The notes under the pieces were generated by a model. It was given only the letters and a program-made list of their open reading frames with translations. It did not search any database and was not told the DNA's origin. A stretch of DNA of 64,000 nt, from the NCBI GenBank assembly GCA_963974055.1, contig CAXBCP010000015.1, positions 1 through 64,000 on the forward strand, in the 5' to 3' direction. This DNA is from CAXBCP01 sp963974055. GTDB lineage: Bacteria; Pseudomonadota; Alphaproteobacteria; MPNO01; UBA830. Position 1 is the stretch's first letter. Every line of letters starts with the position of its first letter. This document shows, in pieces, positions 60,441 through 64,000 of the stretch. Position numbers and translations under genes: made by a program.

Positions 60441-60699
60441 GAAACGATCCTTTCGTGTTTGGGTTTACGTCCCGTTCTTGGAAAACTTGTTGCAAACCGC
60501 ATGCCACACACGAAACCGCCGGTTCGTGTCGGAATCGATACGGAAACCGGAAAATCCATGCTTATCTTTTCAACAACGCCAACCGTTCTGCATAAAAAAC
60601 CAGCAGCCATATTTTTTGGCGCAGAATTAATCACAATTGGGTGGACGCCTGTTTTCATTCGCGCTTAGCTGACGGGGAATTCAAGGAGGCCAGCGCAAA

Positions 60700-61674
60700 A
60701 TGGGAAAGCTTGAAGCACGCCACGTTCCGGAGAACGCCCTGCCGGTTATCGATATTTCAGGGCTCAGAAGCGCGGATTCAGCTGTTCGTAAAAGCGTCGG
60801 CGACGAGATTCGAGCCGCCTGCCTCGACCTCGGATTCATGTATATCGTCGGGCACGGCGTTTCGGCAGAAACCCGCAGTGCCGTGTTCGCGGAAACTGCC
60901 GCCTTTTTCGCCCTGCCGGAAGAGCGCAAACTTGCGCTGGACATGAAGAATTCGGTCGGCAATGCCGGGTACGAGCCGATGCGCGCCCAGACCCTGGAAA
61001 CCGGCGCGCCGCCCGACCTGAAGGAAGGCTTTTATATCGGCGAGGAACTGTCGCTCGATCACCCGAGGGTTCTTGCCGGCGGGTTCAACCTCGGCCCCAA
61101 TCAGTGGCCCGAAGACGTTCCTGAATTCCGCAATGTGATGAGCGACTATTACGACGAAATGCTGGTGCTCGGCGAGTTGCTGATGCGCGGTGTCGCGCTA
61201 TCGCTCAGGCTTGAGGAGGATTTCTTTGCGGATTTCTGTACGGAGCCTCTCGCCGGACTTCGCCTGCTGCATTATCCGCCGCAGCCGGCCAATGCCCACC
61301 CGGACGAAAAAGGCTGCGGCGCCCACACCGATTTCGGCGGCATCACCATGCTGATGCAGGACGATAACGGCGGGCTGCAGGTCATGGGTGCCGACGGCGA
61401 ATGGTTACATGCGCCGCCGATGGCGGATTCATATATCGTCAATCTGGGCGACATGGTCGCCCGCTGGACCAACGACACGTACCGGTCGACCCTTCACCGT
61501 GTCGTCAATTTTTCGGGCCGCGAACGGTATTCGATTCCGTTCTTTTACAGCGGCCGTCTCAGCCATGAAGTCGCTGCCCTGCCGGGCTGCCTTCCAGACG
61601 GCCAGACCGCCAAATACCCGCCGACAACGGTCGAAGCGCACATGCGCGACATGTATGCCCGCACCTATGTTTAG
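60700..61674 (+). CDS. 2-oxoglutarate/Fe(II) oxygenase, isopenicillin N synthase family
   Basis: This 324-residue oxygenase has an N-terminal DIOX_N domain (LPVIDISGL, FMYIVGHGVS) and the catalytic domain. The iron and 2OG site is HTDFGGITML (His-x-Asp) with the distal His in STLHRVVNFSG, followed by Arg-x-Ser in RYSIPFF. It is divergent from the SsuA-like operon across 259 bases, so joint regulation is plausible. Related enzymes hydroxylate small molecules such as thymine-like compounds; substrate unknown. ATG 60700 follows an AAGGAGG site. Confidence 0.87.
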   Translation: MGKLEARHVPENALPVIDISGLRSADSAVRKSVGDEIRAACLDLGFMYIVGHGVSAETRSAVFAETAAFFALPEERKLALDMKNSVGNAGYEPMRAQTLETGAPPDLKEGFYIGEELSLDHPRVLAGGFNLGPNQWPEDVPEFRNVMSDYYDEMLVLGELLMRGVALSLRLEEDFFADFCTEPLAGLRLLHYPPQPANAHPDEKGCGAHTDFGGITMLMQDDNGGLQVMGADGEWLHAPPMADSYIVNLGDMVARWTNDTYRSTLHRVVNFSGRERYSIPFFYSGRLSHEVAALPGCLPDGQTAKYPPTTVEAHMRDMYARTYV

Positions 61675-61716
61675 CCTTCCGACCGTCTTTCCCCCTCCTT
61701 ATATTGAAAGCGCCCG

Positions 61717-62205
61717 ATGACCGACGCCACTCTCCCCGACCTCGATCACGAAAAATATCTGCGCCAGTCCATCGACCTCGCCGTCAAGTCGCGGGAGGCG
61801 GGAAACCACCCCTTCGCCGCCCTGCTCGTCGGACCCGACGGCGAAGTCCTGATGGAACAGATGAACGATTTCGGCGCCGCCGGCGACAGCACGGGCCATG
61901 CCGAACGCGTCCTCATGACCCGCGCATCAACAACCTTCCCGCCGGAATTTCTGCGCGGGTGCACGATGTATACAAGCGCCGAACCCTGCGCGATGTGTGC
62001 AGGATCGGTCTATTGGGCAGGGGTCGGGCGCGTGGTTCACGGCATGTCGGAACGGGCGCTGAAGGATCTTATCGGGCCGCACCCGGAAAACCTGACACTG
62101 GACCTGCCCTGCAAAACGGTTTTCGAAGCGGGTCAGAGACCTGTCGAAGTGATAGGCCCGCTGCTGTCGGAAGAATCCGCCGTCGTTCACAAGGATTTCT
62201 GGTAA
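61717..62205 (+). CDS. Nucleoside/base deaminase (cytidine-deaminase fold)
   Basis: This 162-residue zinc deaminase has the metal and catalytic site HAERVLMTRAST (His-Ala-Glu) and EPCAMCAGSVYWAGVGRV (Pro-Cys-x-x-Cys). This pattern matches guanine and related base deaminases more than tRNA adenosine deaminase TadA. It follows the 2OG oxygenase by 42 bases in the same direction. Together they may process a purine- or pyrimidine-like compound imported by the divergent transporter. Confidence 0.85.
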   Translation: MTDATLPDLDHEKYLRQSIDLAVKSREAGNHPFAALLVGPDGEVLMEQMNDFGAAGDSTGHAERVLMTRASTTFPPEFLRGCTMYTSAEPCAMCAGSVYWAGVGRVVHGMSERALKDLIGPHPENLTLDLPCKTVFEAGQRPVEVIGPLLSEESAVVHKDFW

Positions 62206-62239
62206 CCCGGGTGCGGAGATTCTGCGGCGCCCCGCGCGA

Positions 62240-62989
62240 TTATGCAGCCCGGCTTTCGAGTTCCGCGATCGCCTCCAGGAGCAATTCGGTCAACCGCTCA
62301 GGATTTGCCAGCATTGGCGCGTGACCGGTTTCGATCCGGCGCACTGCCGCGCCCGGAACCAAATCCTGCATCCGCCGCTGAACCGCCGGCACGACCGATC
62401 TGTCATACAAAGCTTCTATATATACGCGGGGGACGGTGCCGAAACGCGCCGCCGTGACATGCGGCGATACATCCCGCGCCGCGTTGCTCTGCGGCGTCAA
62501 TTTCGCCGCCGCCGCTGCCGCCGCACCAGGGTCGCAGTCATGGTAGAAAATATCGATGGCCGCTGCTGCCGGCACCGCCGACATGCCCTCCAGATGATCG
62601 AGCCGGGGCCAGATGCCGACTGCCGATGGTTCCTGCGCCCTGCAGTCGTCAACGATTTCGGTAAAACGGGTACCGTCGGGCAGCATCATTCCCGCAATAT
62701 AGACCACACCGGCAACGCGACCCGGCATCTCTTCGGCAATCTGCGACGCCGCAAGCCCTCCGCCGCTATGGCCGACGACGATCACCGGCCCATCGATCCC
62801 GCTCAGCAGGTCTTTCAGAAACGCGACCTGATCGGCAAACGTGATCGAAGCACGGTCCGCGACGTCCGGCGCGCTTCCCGGCAAATCGACCGCGTGGCAC
62901 GGGTATCCGTAAGCCGACAGGCCGGACGTTATTTCCGTCCAGACCCAGCCTCCCTGCCACGCACCGTGAATGAGGACAATATCGGTCAC
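62240..62989 (-). CDS. Alpha/beta hydrolase
   Basis: This 249-residue hydrolase has IVLIHGAWQGGWVWTE (oxyanion hole), VVGHSGGGLAASQIAEE with the nucleophile Ser, and a C-terminal ETGHAPMLANPERL with the catalytic His. This is the salicylate/methyl-ester esterase-like family. It overlaps the glycosyltransferase stop region by 4 bases. Substrate unknown. Confidence 0.82.
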   Translation of the reverse strand: MTDIVLIHGAWQGGWVWTEITSGLSAYGYPCHAVDLPGSAPDVADRASITFADQVAFLKDLLSGIDGPVIVVGHSGGGLAASQIAEEMPGRVAGVVYIAGMMLPDGTRFTEIVDDCRAQEPSAVGIWPRLDHLEGMSAVPAAAAIDIFYHDCDPGAAAAAAAKLTPQSNAARDVSPHVTAARFGTVPRVYIEALYDRSVVPAVQRRMQDLVPGAAVRRIETGHAPMLANPERLTELLLEAIAELESRAA

Positions 62990-64000
62990 GACAGATAGCG
63001 CCGTGCATCGGTGCCGACACCCGTCCTGGGCCCGTCGCCCGCGGCAGCAGCTTCGAGTATCTTCAGCATTTCGCTGGCCTGACGCTCACGGCTGAACCGG
63101 CCGGACGCCGCAGAACCCTTTTTCCCCAGTAACGCAAGCAGGCGCTGTCGGACCGACAGGCTGGCGACAATGCCTGCCAGTTCCTCCGGCTTTTCCGGCG
63201 GCGCCCATACGCCGGCGCGCGCTGCCAGAACCAGCTCGCTCGCCGTACCTTCAGGTGTTACCAGCAGAATCGGCAGTTCCATGGCCATGGCCTCGAATAT
63301 CTTGGACGGAATGACTTCGCGGAAAACGTCGGAATCGCGCAGGTGTACCAGCGCAAGGTCGCAGACGCTCCAGATGGCCGGAACCGCCTCCCGGGGTTGC
63401 GATCCGATGAACCGGACATTGTCGAGATTTTCCGCCGACGCCTTTTCGATCAGGCTGTCGCGTTCGGCGCCGTTGCCGACGAACAGGAACGTGCATTTAT
63501 CGTTGTCCCGCATGATCTTTGCCGCCTCGAGGACGTTGGACAGGCCATGGGCCATCCCATGGGTACCGATATAGCCGACGACGAATTTATCGCGCAGCCC
63601 CCATTCCGCAGCGAGGGCATCGTCTCGCGGAATTTTCTGAAACCGGGCAGTGTCGACGCCATTGATCACGATGGAGATCTTGTCGCCGTCGATCCCCCGG
63701 TCAACCAGGTTTTCCTTGAAACTGGGCGTGAGCGCGACAATCGCGTCAGACCGGCGGTAGAGGAACAGTTCGAGCCGTTCGAGCAGGCGGATCAGTATGC
63801 TCTCCCGCATTGCGCCGACGGCTACGATGGACGCAGGCCAGATATCGCCGAGTTCAAGGACAAACGGTCTGCGGCGGCACATGCCGACGAGCCAACCGGC
63901 AACGGCGGTAAAAAACTGCGGCGACGTTGCGCAAACCACGTCAGGACGCGGCTGGAACAGACTCGCGAAAAAACCCGTGACCATAAAACTCAGAAAATCG
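62986..64000 (-). CDS. Glycosyltransferase family 4 (WbuB-like), 5' end beyond window
   Basis: At least 338 residues of a GT-B glycosyltransferase are visible. The frame is open to the window end with DFLSF preceding the first internal Met. PDVVCATSPQFF, LELGDIWPASIVAVG and the C-terminal IPSKIFEAMAMELPILL (donor-site EAMA) identify a WbuB-type enzyme that adds amino sugars to O-antigen or capsule. The coding start lies outside the window. It ends with a 4-base overlap to the next hydrolase gene. Confidence 0.85.
   Translation of the reverse strand, partial: DFLSFMVTGFFASLFQPRPDVVCATSPQFFTAVAGWLVGMCRRRPFVLELGDIWPASIVAVGAMRESILIRLLERLELFLYRRSDAIVALTPSFKENLVDRGIDGDKISIVINGVDTARFQKIPRDDALAAEWGLRDKFVVGYIGTHGMAHGLSNVLEAAKIMRDNDKCTFLFVGNGAERDSLIEKASAENLDNVRFIGSQPREAVPAIWSVCDLALVHLRDSDVFREVIPSKIFEAMAMELPILLVTPEGTASELVLAARAGVWAPPEKPEELAGIVASLSVRQRLLALLGKKGSAASGRFSRERQASEMLKILEAAAAGDGPRTGVGTDARRYLS

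Noticed and set aside
1..64000. rRNA, tRNA, CRISPR arrays and insertion sequences
   Set aside because: No conserved rRNA blocks, no tRNA T-arm/cloverleaf pattern, no regularly spaced repeats and no transposase-like frame were noticed on reading; a tRNAscan or repeat search would be decisive.

Overview
The window is dense, GC-rich bacterial chromosome with many 4-base ATGA stop/start overlaps and AGGAGG-type ribosome sites. A MipZ division-site ATPase, a urt-ure urea operon behind a sigma-54 promoter, and the general gene repertoire point to an alphaproteobacterium. A free-living, probably marine, Rhodospirillales-like organism is my inference. I see no rRNA, tRNA, CRISPR array, transposase or integrase.

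Layout. (1) 1-4118: a small unknown gene, then a phosphite uptake and oxidation operon ptxABCD. (2) 4152-8897: a branched-chain-amino-acid-type ABC transporter (livFGMH plus binding protein). (3) 9030-12103: an MmgE/PrpD protein divergent from a ThDP enzyme. (4) 12185-19135: a visibly AT-richer six-gene cassette encoding MBOAT acyltransferase, SGNH protein, MaoC dehydratase, cobalamin-type radical SAM enzyme, FkbH-like HAD-IIIC enzyme and acyl carrier protein. It looks like an ACP-tethered acyl biosynthesis and transfer pathway and is the best candidate for an undescribed system. (5) 19146-36289: a catabolic region. It holds an extradiol-type VOC protein, FAH-family hydrolase, acyl-CoA-dehydrogenase-like hydroxylase, alpha/beta hydrolase, Ldh-family dehydrogenase, split ThDP decarboxylase, amidohydrolase, PNPOx-fold protein, UbiD decarboxylase, three glutathione transferases, a corrinoid/Fe-S reductase-like protein, a second ThDP enzyme and a CmcJ/NvfI-type oxygenase. 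(6) 36352-40697: three ParA/MinD-family ATPases, one of them MipZ, with a SPOR-domain membrane protein. (7) 40865-46024: an MFS carrier divergent from ppk1-ppx. (8) 46064-56618: a twelve-gene minus-strand run urtABCDE-ureDABCEFG. (9) 56828-60440: an SsuABC/NMT1-type transporter with a Rieske oxygenase, divergent from a 2OG-Fe(II) oxygenase and a deaminase (60700-62205). (10) 62240-64000: an alpha/beta hydrolase and the 3' part of a glycosyltransferase cut by the window edge.

How it fits together. Several modules scavenge nutrients: phosphite to phosphate (ptx), storage as polyphosphate (ppk1/ppx), urea nitrogen (urt/ure), and organic substrates through three SBP-dependent transporters plus oxygenases. 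Region 4 is the outlier in base composition and in its unusual gene combination.

Limits. Product calls come from motifs and remembered family sequences; nothing was searched or computed. Start sites were moved to the best ribosome-site-supported codon where the longest open frame looked too long, and each such case is stated.
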